From a virus, in the IMG/VR virus record IMGVR_UViG_3300009182_000039, positions 24,912 to 88,911 of that record: DNA of 64,000 nt; one strand, 5' to 3'. The notes below the pieces were generated by a model. That model was not told the DNA's origin and searched no databases. It was given only the letters and a program-made list of their open reading frames with translations. Positions 47,801 to 56,668 of this stretch are shown piece after piece; position 1 is the first letter of the stretch; each line of letters begins with the position of its first letter. Made by a program: the position numbers and the translations under genes.

Positions 47801-48265
47801 TTGTTCTTGCCAATCAAAATTACTAGGATCGGCCCAATTAATTGTAATGTTAGCAAGGTCTACCCCGTTATAATCAGTAACATTTTCTGTAGTTTGGACT
47901 GAAAATACTTTAAGATAGCCGTTAGCTTCTGTATTTCTTTGTGGTGTATAACTTACTAAATTAGCAAGTTTAATAACACTATCACGACGTTCTGCTGTAT
48001 CAATATAGTTTTCGCGAGTGTTTAAATCTGTGCGGAATGCTAATGCTTGACCCATAAAAGCCATGACATCTAATAAGGCAATAAATTCCGACGATTCAAT
48101 ATAATCGTTAAATGTTTCTGGGTAATACTGGCGCAAATAATCTATAAAAGTCTTGCGTAAAGTTTCAAAGTCGTAACTTTGAAAATCACCTTCGCTATAG
48201 GTTTGATAGATTCTTTTCCAATCTTCAACTCCAAATAGTACGGTTTGTCTTGTTGTTTTCGCCAT
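44837..48265 (-). CDS. Baseplate wedge protein gp6-like
   Basis: This 1,142-residue protein matches T4 gp6-type wedge proteins (baseplate J family). The N-terminal DFETLRKTFIDYLRQYYPETFNDYIESSE region and FIALLDVMAFMGQALAFR are the conserved start. RDSVIKLANLVSYTPQR and later PRETIEQIKQRAPARYYTQNRMVNGEDY are family hallmarks. It lies between gp25-like and the giant gene, the T4 order. It is longer than T4 gp6 (660 residues), with an insertion-rich C-terminal half. A perfect late box lies 20 nt upstream. Confidence 0.9.
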   Translation of the reverse strand: MAKTTRQTVLFGVEDWKRIYQTYSEGDFQSYDFETLRKTFIDYLRQYYPETFNDYIESSEFIALLDVMAFMGQALAFRTDLNTRENYIDTAERRDSVIKLANLVSYTPQRNTEANGYLKVFSVQTTENVTDYNGVDLANITINWADPSNFDWQEQFTAIINASLVDTQYVGSPGNNQNILGVDTQEYTINLVPGYIPVIPYTATINGVNMPFEAVNATSLGETYIYEPPPLPNGQFNVLFRNDQLGYSSANTGYFFYFKQGVLQNQDFNLAESISNRTVDINIEGVNNTDVWLYQLDNVGNVKQIWTLVQSVFAAAVEQMTPNLRTVYSVTSRTNDQITLVFGDNVFSAIPVGQFRNYVRASNGLQYIINPENMQSVSIPISYVSRAGTIETITFNCGITAPVTNAAPRETIEQIKQRAPARYYTQNRMVNGEDYTNFPFTTYNSIVKSSALNRSSIGTSRYLDLVDPTGKYSSTNVFGSDGALWYVNNTPAFTFTYQTTNDINNVITNDITPLLIQATLRQFYYAYFPRPSLLTLNYIWQESTTVVNETTGYFENSSGTPVPVGPTVSNNAKFITETSLVKFIPPTGYYFSATNELKPGIPTADNDHLVIWASPTAIYGNGTNGGLGNLTNGTGPVVLNTYVPTGAIAVQVIPLFASSFSTALKESIVNQIYLKANFGLGYDSTGTITGTPYTWYLITAANLDTGAVWSQTYAGNTSGSMLDASWLIQATFDGSQYTVVSRSLDYYFGSVLEVRFFFDTDQAIYDSRTGTVISDFTKVLRTNSQPYSNSPLLEDLTLKIIGQPVQTDGLVDDYQVLVGYEDNNTGIPVDPDFFQEIVGVSPADTTTPQPYVFFQLTTDFDNLERYILQPAGVVETDWPTLAEIEQVKEQYPTGQIFYAYNEDSFYTLTITLSGTRVITSTSGWVAETGRQSLYFQYRHNSALTNLIDPGSTNIIDLYVVTLEYYTAYSKWIQDTTNTLAQPLPPTIDELTAAYAKLQNYKMISDNMILNSVEFLPLFGSKAPETLRAIIKVIPAANTNASNNQIRNLVLATMNAYFDIANWNFGDTFYFSELAAYIHSQIGTYVASVVLVPLNPQKSFGDLYEIQCAPYQIFVNGATVNDIEVINSLTSTNLQTAPGSGAI

Positions 48266-48285
48266 GGTCGTTCCAATGTTACAAG

Positions 48286-48293
48286 TATTTATA
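48286..48293 (-). promoter_or_regulatory. T4-type late promoter box before gp6-like gene
   Basis: Exact TATAAATA on the minus strand, 20 nt before the ATG at 48265. The leader has a weak ribosome site (GGAACG). Confidence 0.7.
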
Positions 48294-48318
48294 CAAAAAT
48301 TAAACTGGGTAGTTTAAG

Positions 48319-48693
48319 TTAAACGTAACTTGCAGAACGTTGTTGCTCATTAAAAAATATAGATAGAATTTGAGCTGACGTGGTTGCTACTGTTTGCAAT
48401 TCTAATTCTAATAATATGCCGTTTTGTTGGGGGTACATATTGACATTATTAAGATATAGCCTAGGATCTGCGCCAATAACTCGTTGGACTTCTTGATATA
48501 CAGCCGTTTGGAGTTCTGGGGTTTGATTTTCAAACAAATAAGCCCATAAAATAGTGCCGTATCCTGGGCGGCCGACTACTTCGCCCTGCCTAATGTTAAA
48601 GGCGTTTAGTAAATCTTGTTTTATCAATTCATAATCAACAAGTGTAAATGTTTTATTTTGATTGATTGTATTAAATCCGATGAAGGTTGCCAT
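48319..48693 (-). CDS. Baseplate wedge protein gp25-like
   Basis: This 124-residue protein matches the gp25/GpW family of baseplate wedge proteins: helical NTF-like start, LVDYELIKQDLLNAFNIRQGEVVGRPGYG and then the conserved ILWAYLFE, with the IxADPRL region after. In T4 gp25 joins the wedge to the sheath. The late-type box AATAAATA ends 6 nt before its ATG and there is no Shine-Dalgarno sequence, so it may be translated from a leaderless message. Confidence 0.9.
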   Translation of the reverse strand: MATFIGFNTINQNKTFTLVDYELIKQDLLNAFNIRQGEVVGRPGYGTILWAYLFENQTPELQTAVYQEVQRVIGADPRLYLNNVNMYPQQNGILLELELQTVATTSAQILSIFFNEQQRSASYV

Positions 48694-48699
48694 ATATTA

Positions 48700-48707
48700 T
48701 ATTTATT
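48700..48707 (-). promoter_or_regulatory. Late-type promoter box before gp25-like gene, leaderless spacing
   Basis: AATAAATA on the minus strand ends 6 nt before the ATG at 48693 and directly abuts the stop codon of the upstream gene. Confidence 0.55.
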
Positions 48708-50453
48708 CTACCTAATATTAACAGCTTTAGACAGGATATTTTGCCCAGCCGCTTGAGCTTGAGCTAATATATTGTTAGATTGATTTAAAACATTAGACAC
48801 AATGCCTTGTCCGGTCGCTTGAGCTTGAGCCAATAAACTCTTAGCTTGATCAATATCTGCTGTAACACCTAACGAAGCTGGCGAAGGGAATTCATACACT
48901 GGTGGCGAAATTAATGGAGATCCTATCACTCGGTTTACAGCAGCATCAAGGACCGCTCGATCTACTGTATTTGTAAACGCAGGAGCTGACTGAACGCCAG
49001 CAACTAAACTACTTAAAGAAAAATCACTAAAATTAACACTAAATTGTGATGCCTTACCTAATGAATCCAGTGCACTAGTTAAACTTGTTTGTGCTGAATT
49101 GAAAGCAGTTTGGGCTGAATCAGTAATACCCGATGCTAGCGATCCTAAATTAGAGCCAATACTTGTTAACGCAGAAGTTGCACTACCAGCCCATGCTGTA
49201 GCTAGTTCTGTTCCGTACTTACTACCATTTGTAATTAGTGCTCCTATGTCACCACTGAGTGTAGACGATATTGAAGCGATTGTTCCAGATACATTTCCAC
49301 CTGTTAGCCCTGCTGCTAGACCAGAAATTTGTGACACCGCCGACCCAGCAGATGCTGTCAAGTTGTTTAGTGTGCCGGTATCAAAACCAACTGCGCCAGT
49401 TGATAAACTTGATAATGCTGAACTATATGACGCAATAGCATCTGCGCCAAGACGTTGAATATCTGCTGGTATATCACCAAGATTTAAACTACTTAGACTT
49501 GAAAAAGCGTTGCTAATTGAACTACCTACACTTCCTAATGTACCTACCACATCGTTATATAACGCCGTAGTTGATGATCCAGATAAGAATCCATTTATAC
49601 CGCCGTTTAGGCCAACAGATAATAATGCCAATGCCGATGTTGTTGCTAATGTGCCAGCAGTATCGTATACTTGGCCGTCGTTGACTGTAGCGGCCGGAGT
49701 AGCCGATGCTGGCGGAACAATAGTTCCGTTAGATACCAATTGGCTGTAACTTTGTTGAAATAATTTGTCCTGGATAGTATTTTGCAAATCTCGATTTCCT
49801 AGTATGTCATTAACACTAGTTATTCCGTGTAAGCCAGTCCACGGGGCTGGCGATTTCATAACTTCAACAAAATTATCAGGATTAGTTCCTGTATTTGGAT
49901 CTATTCGACAATATCTTTGAGCATACCCTGGCTTCCACACACCAGCTTGTTCAAGTTGTTGTGCATTTAAAGCATATACACCAATACCATCTTGCGATAA
50001 AGTATCGGCACTAGCATTTGGATTTTGATTGGCAGTTGTTGCTAATAATGCTTGAACTTGGGTAGGAGATAATGACCCAATACCCGATGGTCCTAACCCT
50101 ACTCGACCAGTAGGACTACTAGTTACCTGAATATAATCAGTTTGGTCGATTGGATTTTTAACAGGAACTTGTGCTAGAGTAGACGGTAATGTTGCTACAA
50201 TCGGCAGCCCTGAAATAACTGCCAGCAATGTTTTATCATCTACTCCGGCTGTGCCCCTTTTTAATCGAGATATTCCAAATTCGTTAAGTACATCTTGTGG
50301 ATGTGTAAGTCTGTCGCCTTTTTTATATCCAACAAAGGTACCAGCAGCCACTTGTTCATAAAAGATTTTATCTGCTTGTAGTTGTGTTGTACCTGTGGCC
50401 GCATTTACTTGATATTGCGAGCCTGACGGAAGTGTATATTTAAATATTGCCAT
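48708..50453 (-). CDS. Virion structural protein, Ser/Ala-rich (581 aa)
   Basis: Not recognised as a family. The first 60 residues (IFKYTLPSGSQYQVNAATGTT) look like a folded head. The centre is a long low-complexity Ser-Ala-Gly-Leu repeat region likely to form coiled coil or helical fibre, and a repeated motif (ILAQAQAAGQNIL and SLLAQAQATGQGIV) ends the protein. It is placed between the gp5-like and gp25-like genes, so it is probably a hub- or needle-associated protein. One base separates it from the upstream gene. Confidence 0.65.
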   Translation of the reverse strand: MAIFKYTLPSGSQYQVNAATGTTQLQADKIFYEQVAAGTFVGYKKGDRLTHPQDVLNEFGISRLKRGTAGVDDKTLLAVISGLPIVATLPSTLAQVPVKNPIDQTDYIQVTSSPTGRVGLGPSGIGSLSPTQVQALLATTANQNPNASADTLSQDGIGVYALNAQQLEQAGVWKPGYAQRYCRIDPNTGTNPDNFVEVMKSPAPWTGLHGITSVNDILGNRDLQNTIQDKLFQQSYSQLVSNGTIVPPASATPAATVNDGQVYDTAGTLATTSALALLSVGLNGGINGFLSGSSTTALYNDVVGTLGSVGSSISNAFSSLSSLNLGDIPADIQRLGADAIASYSSALSSLSTGAVGFDTGTLNNLTASAGSAVSQISGLAAGLTGGNVSGTIASISSTLSGDIGALITNGSKYGTELATAWAGSATSALTSIGSNLGSLASGITDSAQTAFNSAQTSLTSALDSLGKASQFSVNFSDFSLSSLVAGVQSAPAFTNTVDRAVLDAAVNRVIGSPLISPPVYEFPSPASLGVTADIDQAKSLLAQAQATGQGIVSNVLNQSNNILAQAQAAGQNILSKAVNIR

Positions 50454-50454
50454 G

Positions 50455-51969
50455 TTAATTTGTTTTAGTAATAGTAGTACCAGCTGGAATACTAGGTGCT
50501 CCAGGCGGAATTGTATTTGGGCCGTCTGCTAAATTAACATCATTTTTTACTCCTCGGTTATGATACGGCCAAGGTTCGTGCGTAGGAGCTCGAGTAACAA
50601 TACTTTTTAATTTGCTTGAGCCTACATTCCAGCCACTGCTAGCTTTAAATGTGCTATCCGGCATAGTATATTCAGTTAGTGGCGTGGGGACTTCAGCAGT
50701 AGGAGCAGATCCAGGATTTAACTCTATAGTAGACCCTTGTAGTGTCAATTGACCAGCTGAATTCCATGATCCACCAACACTATCTAAAACTAATTGGCCA
50801 TTACTTTTAACATTAATTTTTGCTTGACTAAACAATGTTAGCGCAGCTTTGCTTGAACAAGTAAATGTTTCTTCGGCTTCAAATGTAATTCCTTTTTTAC
50901 TTTTTATGTTAATATTTTCACCAGCAAAAATATTAAAATCTTTGTCTGCATGTAAATTTATAGTACCTTGTGTTCTTAAATTAATAGAATTTGTTGTATA
51001 AACATCCAATGTACCTTCTTGACCAAACTCCAGCCATACCTGTCCATTAGCATGAGCAATATAAAAACAGTTTCCATCATCTGACATTGTGATCTGATGA
51101 CCTTTAGCTGATCGAATTCGTACTAACGAATTTTTTCCACCAATATCTCCATCGTCCATTACAAAAGAATGGCCGCCTTTTCTGCCAACAACATTAACTG
51201 CTTCCGGCGGAACCGATCCAGATGCTACTTGTTGTTGAATAGTCGAGTCTTTTAACCCGCCTTGATATACCGGGCGACCAGGTGTACTAAAACCAAAAGT
51301 ATTACTAGGACTTTCCCGTTGACTAGATGAGCTTATTGATCCGCGAATTGGGTCATCAACTGTGCCTGCTTGAAACAATACGCCAGCTACATAACTATGA
51401 ACTGGTTTTTTCTGATTAAAAAATTGTGGATTTTCGTTGATGGCTGTGTTCTGTTCTGCATTATTAATCTCAGTCACAGGAAGTTTAGGGCTTTTTCCAA
51501 AGTATGTTGATTGATTTTCGTTTTGTGTAGCTGCTTCAGGAGCCGCCCCAATGGCCGGTACCATATGATTTACACCTTGCGGTGGCACAACACCTACATA
51601 AAAACCTTGATTGGGATCACCTGCGACAAAGAAGCACAATACTTGGACTCCGATGTCAGGTGGACTAAAACTCATGCCATAACTTTGTTGATTATTAGTG
51701 GATCCGTAAGTACCTACGCCAGCCGATGTACTTGTTTTTGGTGTCGCTCCACCAAAAGGTGGTATGTAACTAACTGTGCGCCACAATGTTTTATTTGTTT
51801 TATCCCCACCACCAAACTGTTCAATATAAACTTGTACACGACCACTACGAGTTGGGTCAACGTTGTTTACTATTTCACCAATGAAGGGACCAAAATCCGT
51901 AGGAGTGCCTCCGCGGTCAAATTTATACGGAGCTGATCTTCCTGTTGTTCTTTGTACGTTAAGTGCCAT
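50455..51969 (-). CDS. Baseplate hub/needle protein gp5-like, no lysozyme domain
   Basis: This 504-residue protein has an OB-fold-like N-terminus (GEIVNNVDPTRSGRVQVYIEQFGG) as in gp5/VgrG. A central linker follows (FGFSTPGRPV), then a C-terminal repetitive beta-helix (GTINLHADKDFNIFAGENIN, about 300-430), the needle. T4 gp5 carries a lysozyme domain between these parts; here no lysozyme motif is seen. The downstream start overlaps the upstream stop by one base (TAATG). Confidence 0.85.
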   Translation of the reverse strand: MALNVQRTTGRSAPYKFDRGGTPTDFGPFIGEIVNNVDPTRSGRVQVYIEQFGGGDKTNKTLWRTVSYIPPFGGATPKTSTSAGVGTYGSTNNQQSYGMSFSPPDIGVQVLCFFVAGDPNQGFYVGVVPPQGVNHMVPAIGAAPEAATQNENQSTYFGKSPKLPVTEINNAEQNTAINENPQFFNQKKPVHSYVAGVLFQAGTVDDPIRGSISSSSQRESPSNTFGFSTPGRPVYQGGLKDSTIQQQVASGSVPPEAVNVVGRKGGHSFVMDDGDIGGKNSLVRIRSAKGHQITMSDDGNCFYIAHANGQVWLEFGQEGTLDVYTTNSINLRTQGTINLHADKDFNIFAGENINIKSKKGITFEAEETFTCSSKAALTLFSQAKINVKSNGQLVLDSVGGSWNSAGQLTLQGSTIELNPGSAPTAEVPTPLTEYTMPDSTFKASSGWNVGSSKLKSIVTRAPTHEPWPYHNRGVKNDVNLADGPNTIPPGAPSIPAGTTITKTN

Positions 51970-53786
51970 TATGCGTCCTTAGCTGCCATCGATTGTGTTT
52001 CTGTAGTTATCCGTGTTCCACTCTCAGTAAAAACAACTGTTTGTCCGTTTCTTAATGCTTGTGATGTGGCACTTGCAATAGCTATTGTCGATCCAGTGTC
52101 TCCAAATACTTTCACTGCCGCTGCCGCATTTTGTGGCGGAGTAAATCCGCTTGTACCAGCTAATCCAGCAAAATAATCAAGGCCGCCGTTACTTGTTGGC
52201 GCTTCAGCAGGAGTTGCTGGTTGTATTGGCGGTGTTCCAACTGATGTAGCAGAGTTAGGGGCTGCCACTGGAGTATTATTAGGCTCGCTGTTCCATAAAT
52301 TTGGATTAAGTTGATCTGCTAAACTAATACTACTACCGTTATTATCAGTGGCTAAATCAGGTAATCGTACACCTCCTTGCGGTTGATTTTCTGCTGGTTG
52401 TTTAGTATTACTAGATCCAGATGGCCTACCAGTTACACTAGCTAGCTGTGTTGGATTTAAATTCTTTAAAGCATTACCTTTTAATTCTTGCGTGAACTTG
52501 CCTTTAGAGAATGTACTTTTTACTTGAGTCGCTGTATATGCCGCACTAGCCTGTGTAGGAGAATTTGCTAAATTATTATTGTTACCTTGTGTACTCGAAG
52601 CATTTACTTCCATTAACCCTGTTCCACTGTAAGGGCCACTCGTTCCGTTACTATAGTCACTAGGAGCATTCCAATTGACAGCAAATACTACTTGTTGAAC
52701 TTCGGGGTTTACAGTACCGTCTGCATAAAATCCGCCAAATTCAAAAGCCTTAGCGGTAATACCTTTGGGTTCGCCTTGCACTAACCAAGCTGGATCTCCA
52801 ATAATTTGTAAGGTTATTTCACTTTGGTCATCAAAACTATACAAATAATCAGCTAGTGTACTAGCTGGATTGTTTGCTCCATTTTCTGCCTGCTGATCAC
52901 TTTGTGCTGATCTAGGAGATGGTACATTTTTTGGCAATCCTATCCCATATCCCACAGAGTTTGCTAATTGATTACCAACAGTTTGTTTTCCTTGGGTTCG
53001 AGTTTTATTACTTAATACATTTATATATTGATTATTATAGTTTTGCTCGTAACCTAATACTTGAGTATTTTGTCCTGTAAACCAATAGTTATAAACTTTT
53101 TGTACCCCGCGGAATTGTGCTTCGGGAAAATATTGACTTTGTGCGTCGTTTAACGCATAAGTTGATATTGTATATGTAATTTTATAAGCATAATCGTTTC
53201 GTTTTTTATCTATCTTAGGACTATTAGGTACCGCATTAACTGTTATTTTAAACCAAGTAGTTGTTTTATTAGTTGTAGTAGAAGTACTTGGTATCGAATT
53301 ACCAGTAACTTGGTCTTGTGTTACATTTAATTGATCCGTAATGTAACGACTATTACGCATAGTTAATTCAATGAATTGTATAATTTGTGTACCTTGGGAT
53401 ACTGCTATATTTTTACCTTTGGTATTAAAAGTATTAGTTTCTGGAAGTACTTTACCTTTAGCTGTATCAGTTTGTTGGCTTGGTGCTAATTTTTTATCAC
53501 TAGTGCCGGGCAACACAATTCCAGAACTGGCAAGACTTGCCGGGGCAAATTCTATTACATATTCATTAGCATACTCCACTGTACCTGCTTTAACTAAACT
53601 TTTTTCATAGGCATTTAATGCGTCACATAAACCAGTATATGTAAATTTGTTGTTTCCAGTAGGCGCGGCAGTAGCTTTTTCCGGGGCGGCTGATTTATTA
53701 GCATCTAGGCTGCCAGCAGACCGTACACCAGGACCAAGACCATCTTCACCAGCATAATTTCCAAACGCATCTAATATTGTTCCCAT
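51969..53786 (-). CDS. Baseplate/tail structural protein (605 aa)
   Basis: Not recognised as a named family. It has a folded middle region (FAPASLASSG, IIQFIELTMRNSRYITDQL, and YKITYTISTYALND near 230) and a low-complexity Asn/Ser/Pro-rich C-terminal third. It lies just upstream of the gp5-like gene in the leftward operon, with a one-base overlap, so it is likely part of the baseplate hub. It may share ancestry with the next upstream gene, since both have the FYVMVVKFYG/ITYTISTY-type beta domain. Confidence 0.65.
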   Translation of the reverse strand: MGTILDAFGNYAGEDGLGPGVRSAGSLDANKSAAPEKATAAPTGNNKFTYTGLCDALNAYEKSLVKAGTVEYANEYVIEFAPASLASSGIVLPGTSDKKLAPSQQTDTAKGKVLPETNTFNTKGKNIAVSQGTQIIQFIELTMRNSRYITDQLNVTQDQVTGNSIPSTSTTTNKTTTWFKITVNAVPNSPKIDKKRNDYAYKITYTISTYALNDAQSQYFPEAQFRGVQKVYNYWFTGQNTQVLGYEQNYNNQYINVLSNKTRTQGKQTVGNQLANSVGYGIGLPKNVPSPRSAQSDQQAENGANNPASTLADYLYSFDDQSEITLQIIGDPAWLVQGEPKGITAKAFEFGGFYADGTVNPEVQQVVFAVNWNAPSDYSNGTSGPYSGTGLMEVNASSTQGNNNNLANSPTQASAAYTATQVKSTFSKGKFTQELKGNALKNLNPTQLASVTGRPSGSSNTKQPAENQPQGGVRLPDLATDNNGSSISLADQLNPNLWNSEPNNTPVAAPNSATSVGTPPIQPATPAEAPTSNGGLDYFAGLAGTSGFTPPQNAAAAVKVFGDTGSTIAIASATSQALRNGQTVVFTESGTRITTETQSMAAKDA

Positions 53787-53792
53787 TTATTT

Positions 53793-55091
53793 TTATCCGC
53801 TTAATAAATTAAACGCCATTCCTTCTTCGGTAGTTAAATTAATATCAGCTCCAGTTGCCATGAGGGCTGTAGGACTAACTTGAGATTTTATCGACGGTTG
53901 ATTAGTTGATTCTCTGCCGGTATCGACATCAGGAACTGCAGACACACCAGTACCAGCTAATACATCACTAACTGTTTCGCCAGTAAGTTCTATATTATAC
54001 GGAATACTAGCAGTTCCTGAAGATTGACCGTATTGAAAATGTTGCGGCATACCTTTAATTTGATATTCGATTGCTCTATTTGCCATTTTAAAATGAAATT
54101 CTGATATTCCAAATGGGTAATATCTTGTTATTGCCGCGTTAGTTATACCAGGTGTCGCGCCCGGTGTGCCTGTATTTTTTGTTGGATCTGTAATTAAATG
54201 TCCGTTAATATCCCATCCATAAAATTTAACTACCATAACATAAAATGCTAGATTATTAGCCGCTGTGGTTTCTTGGTACAAATCACGCACAGCATTAGTA
54301 AGATTTGGCAGAAGCGTTAGTCCATTTGGTTCTGTTACCTTAAATGAAATTTCAGTAAGTGTAGATGGGCCTCCCCCGCCCAATACTGAAGTAACTTCAA
54401 AATCATCTATGTAGTAATCCAATGTAAAATATTTGTTACGACCAGAAACGGCCGAAGATTGTTGATTGGTTAAATTACCTTGCGGTGATACTCCGGCTTG
54501 TTGTGCAGCCGCGCCACCACTTTGAACTAATAACGACCATTGACTAATATCAAGTTTAGACACATTTGTAATTTCTTCAAATTGTGTTGGCTTTAACAAA
54601 TACCAGCCTAAGTTATATGTATAACTAGCATATTGATCTAATATGTTTGGTTGTGGCGTAATTAAACTTCCAGGATTTGTTCCAGCATTTAATAATGCAG
54701 TAGTTCCCGAGGTGGTGTTGGATAAGCCAAAGTTATCATCGTTAGGAGCTGCCGCTCCAGGTTGTGTTGCTGCTGTTAAATTTTGAACAGTGGATCTACC
54801 GGTTCCTGTTATCCCAGCAACAATATTGGCATTAAATCCATTATTAGGATTATTGACATCAAACCCTAGACTTGTGCCTATGGTCTGATTTGGGGCAAAT
54901 AATTGAGAAGGCGTTGATTGCGTTTGTTCTGTGGTTCCAACCTTTGGATTTTCAGCTTGCCATGCATTTAATTGATTTGGGCTTGGTGAAGTGTCTGATA
55001 AAATAAAATCGCCGGTAGCTTCATTAAAATATCTATACTGTCCGGTAACGGTGTCTGGTCCTACATAACGACCAAGATTATAATTAGCCAT
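53793..55091 (-). CDS. Baseplate/tail structural protein (432 aa)
   Basis: Not recognised as a named family. The N-terminus is YNLGRYVGPDTVTGQYRYFN; the middle has low-complexity Gly/Thr/Asn; the second half is a beta-rich domain (KYFTLDYYIDDFEVTSVLGG, FYVMVVKFYGWDI near 290). It lies between gp53-like and the 605-residue gene, 6 nt from the latter, in the leftward baseplate operon. Confidence 0.65.
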   Translation of the reverse strand: MANYNLGRYVGPDTVTGQYRYFNEATGDFILSDTSPSPNQLNAWQAENPKVGTTEQTQSTPSQLFAPNQTIGTSLGFDVNNPNNGFNANIVAGITGTGRSTVQNLTAATQPGAAAPNDDNFGLSNTTSGTTALLNAGTNPGSLITPQPNILDQYASYTYNLGWYLLKPTQFEEITNVSKLDISQWSLLVQSGGAAAQQAGVSPQGNLTNQQSSAVSGRNKYFTLDYYIDDFEVTSVLGGGGPSTLTEISFKVTEPNGLTLLPNLTNAVRDLYQETTAANNLAFYVMVVKFYGWDINGHLITDPTKNTGTPGATPGITNAAITRYYPFGISEFHFKMANRAIEYQIKGMPQHFQYGQSSGTASIPYNIELTGETVSDVLAGTGVSAVPDVDTGRESTNQPSIKSQVSPTALMATGADINLTTEEGMAFNLLSG

Positions 55092-55092
55092 T

Positions 55093-55395
55093 TTATAAAC
55101 CTAACGCAGATTTAAGTGTAGTAATTTTTGGCAAATAAATTTGAGTGCCTGCTTTAAAATCTAAGGGAGGTGCTGTTAATGTATTTGGATTGCGCTGGTA
55201 AAATACCCACCATAGATTACTATTATCATATAAGTCGTGTGCTAACAAATCTGGTCTGTATTGATATGTCGCATTTATTGTAAAATATTGATCGTCAACT
55301 AATTTTGGAATAGGACGATTAACCATTACATCCAAAAAATACTGGCTATACTGAGTCGTATAGTATGGACTAGTTTGATTATAAGAGGCTGACAT
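55093..55395 (-). CDS. Baseplate wedge protein gp53-like with LysM-type tail
   Basis: This 100-residue protein has the family core Y-R-P-D-L-L-A-H-D-L-Y-D-N-S-N-L-W-W-V-F (about 47-66), then QRNPNTL and FKAGTQIYLP, a LysM-like end. This matches gp53-type wedge proteins and the short baseplate proteins of other myoviruses. It overlaps the upstream gene by one base (TAATG). Confidence 0.85.
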   Translation of the reverse strand: MSASYNQTSPYYTTQYSQYFLDVMVNRPIPKLVDDQYFTINATYQYRPDLLAHDLYDNSNLWWVFYQRNPNTLTAPPLDFKAGTQIYLPKITTLKSALGL

Positions 55396-56555
55396 TACCA
55401 GAACCCTCCTTTAAGTTGATTTCCATTAGCAAATTCTCTGAGGCTAAATTGCTGACTTACTTGTTGGCGAGTATTTACTGGTAACAATCTAATGGTCATG
55501 TCCATTTTAGTTGGTACATAAGTCGGAGAGCCTTGTGCTAAATTTGGCACATTTGTTGAACCAAACGGAGTATTAGGTATAGCACCTTTAGTAGTAAATG
55601 CGTTTGCTAGTCTTTGTATACTAGAAAAAATATTATTAGTCGATACACTTTGCTGTACATTGTTCTGCGATGTTAAATTAAGACCAACTTGATTAGCAAC
55701 TTGAGCTCGAATATAGTCTACATCTTCAGGAAGGTTATAACTAAAATCAGCAATTAAACAAGGATGGCGATTAAATTGATATTGCCCCAGTCCTGATAAA
55801 AATACTAATGGCGGAGGACTACCTCGTTGAGCATCTTGACCGTAAAACATTTTTGTAGCACTACGGAAAAAATGAATTACCGCTAGCAAATAATTTGCTT
55901 GTTGTGTATCTTGTGCAGTAAAATGTGCTGTAATGCCAATATCGCCTACTTGACTATTTTGATAAAAATAACCTCTAAAATTAGCGTGTGTTAAATCATA
56001 AGTTGAATAGTTTGCTTTATAACTAATATCAATTTTAGGAGTGTAGGGGAATATAATGCCATTAGTAACTTTTAATGGTTGCAATATTCCTGGTTGTGGA
56101 GCATTATACAAATAAGTTGCTCCTTGTGCTAGACTTAATTTAACTCGCCAGTCACCGCTACCCGATTCTTGCCCTAATTGTACTGCTCGCACTGGTTGTG
56201 CTCTAGCATTATCAATACCGCGTTGAATGGTTGATGCTAACGGACTACCAGAAGATGTACCTTCGCCTTCATCTACTTCAGCTGCTCTATACAATACCCC
56301 GTCTTTAAATGTATTACCCAAACTATCAGTAGTAAACCCAGGTTCGCTATCATCATGATCAGGAGCTTGGGGAGCTCTATTAATTTCACTTTCAGGTACT
56401 ATTGTTTCGCCTTGAGCTAAACTAGCTTCTGGGTCTACAGTGGGACTAACTGGAGTCTTTTTGGCTAAAAAATTATCAACCCAGACATTGTATTCAGCCT
56501 GAGTGACTTCTATTGATGGGCCGGTGGGGTTATTAGGGTCTGGTATGAACGGCAT
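55395..56555 (-). CDS. Baseplate/tail-tube-associated structural protein (386 aa)
   Basis: This protein resembles structural proteins of marine T4-like phages near gp48/gp54 by position. Its core has IIFPYTPKIDISYKANY, HANFRGYFYQNSQVGDIGITAHF, IHFFRSATKMFYGQ and FNRHPCLIADFSYNLPEDVDYI. The frame opens six codons earlier with a TTG at 56573, but the ATG at 56555 has an AGGA ribosome site and a late-type box upstream, so I chose the ATG. It begins the leftward baseplate operon. Confidence 0.7.
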   Translation of the reverse strand: MPFIPDPNNPTGPSIEVTQAEYNVWVDNFLAKKTPVSPTVDPEASLAQGETIVPESEINRAPQAPDHDDSEPGFTTDSLGNTFKDGVLYRAAEVDEGEGTSSGSPLASTIQRGIDNARAQPVRAVQLGQESGSGDWRVKLSLAQGATYLYNAPQPGILQPLKVTNGIIFPYTPKIDISYKANYSTYDLTHANFRGYFYQNSQVGDIGITAHFTAQDTQQANYLLAVIHFFRSATKMFYGQDAQRGSPPPLVFLSGLGQYQFNRHPCLIADFSYNLPEDVDYIRAQVANQVGLNLTSQNNVQQSVSTNNIFSSIQRLANAFTTKGAIPNTPFGSTNVPNLAQGSPTYVPTKMDMTIRLLPVNTRQQVSQQFSLREFANGNQLKGGFW

Positions 56556-56573
56556 TATTATTATCCTGTACAA

Positions 56574-56581
56574 TATTTATG
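56574..56581 (-). promoter_or_regulatory. Late-type promoter box CATAAATA before the baseplate operon
   Basis: CATAAATA on the minus strand, 18 nt before the ATG at 56555. It faces away from the sigma-70 promoter of gp55, giving a divergent early/late switch point. Confidence 0.6.
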
Positions 56582-56609
56582 GTTTAGATAATGTGCCCAT
56601 ATTATGTTA

Positions 56610-56643
56610 AATAGGTTGACAATAGGTTGACTTATGTTATAAT
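56610..56643 (+). promoter_or_regulatory. Sigma-70-type promoter of the late sigma gene, with tandem 11-bp repeat
   Basis: TTGACA at 56616-56621 and TATAAT at 56638-56643 with a 16-nt spacer make a near-consensus host-type promoter. The 11-bp word AATAGGTTGAC occurs twice in direct tandem (56610-56620 and 56621-56631), one helical turn apart, across the -35 region. An AATAAATA late-type box overlaps just downstream (56641-56648). Confidence 0.75.
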
Positions 56644-56668
56644 AAATAATCACTCAGGAGATCATTTA

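Noticed and set aside
56556-56573. TTG start for the first baseplate gene
   Set aside because: The ATG at 56555 has AGGA upstream and a late-type box at normal distance.
56627-56668. ATG start for gp55
   Set aside because: It lies inside the sigma-70 promoter, before the -10 box; GTG at 56669 has CAGGAG at good spacing.
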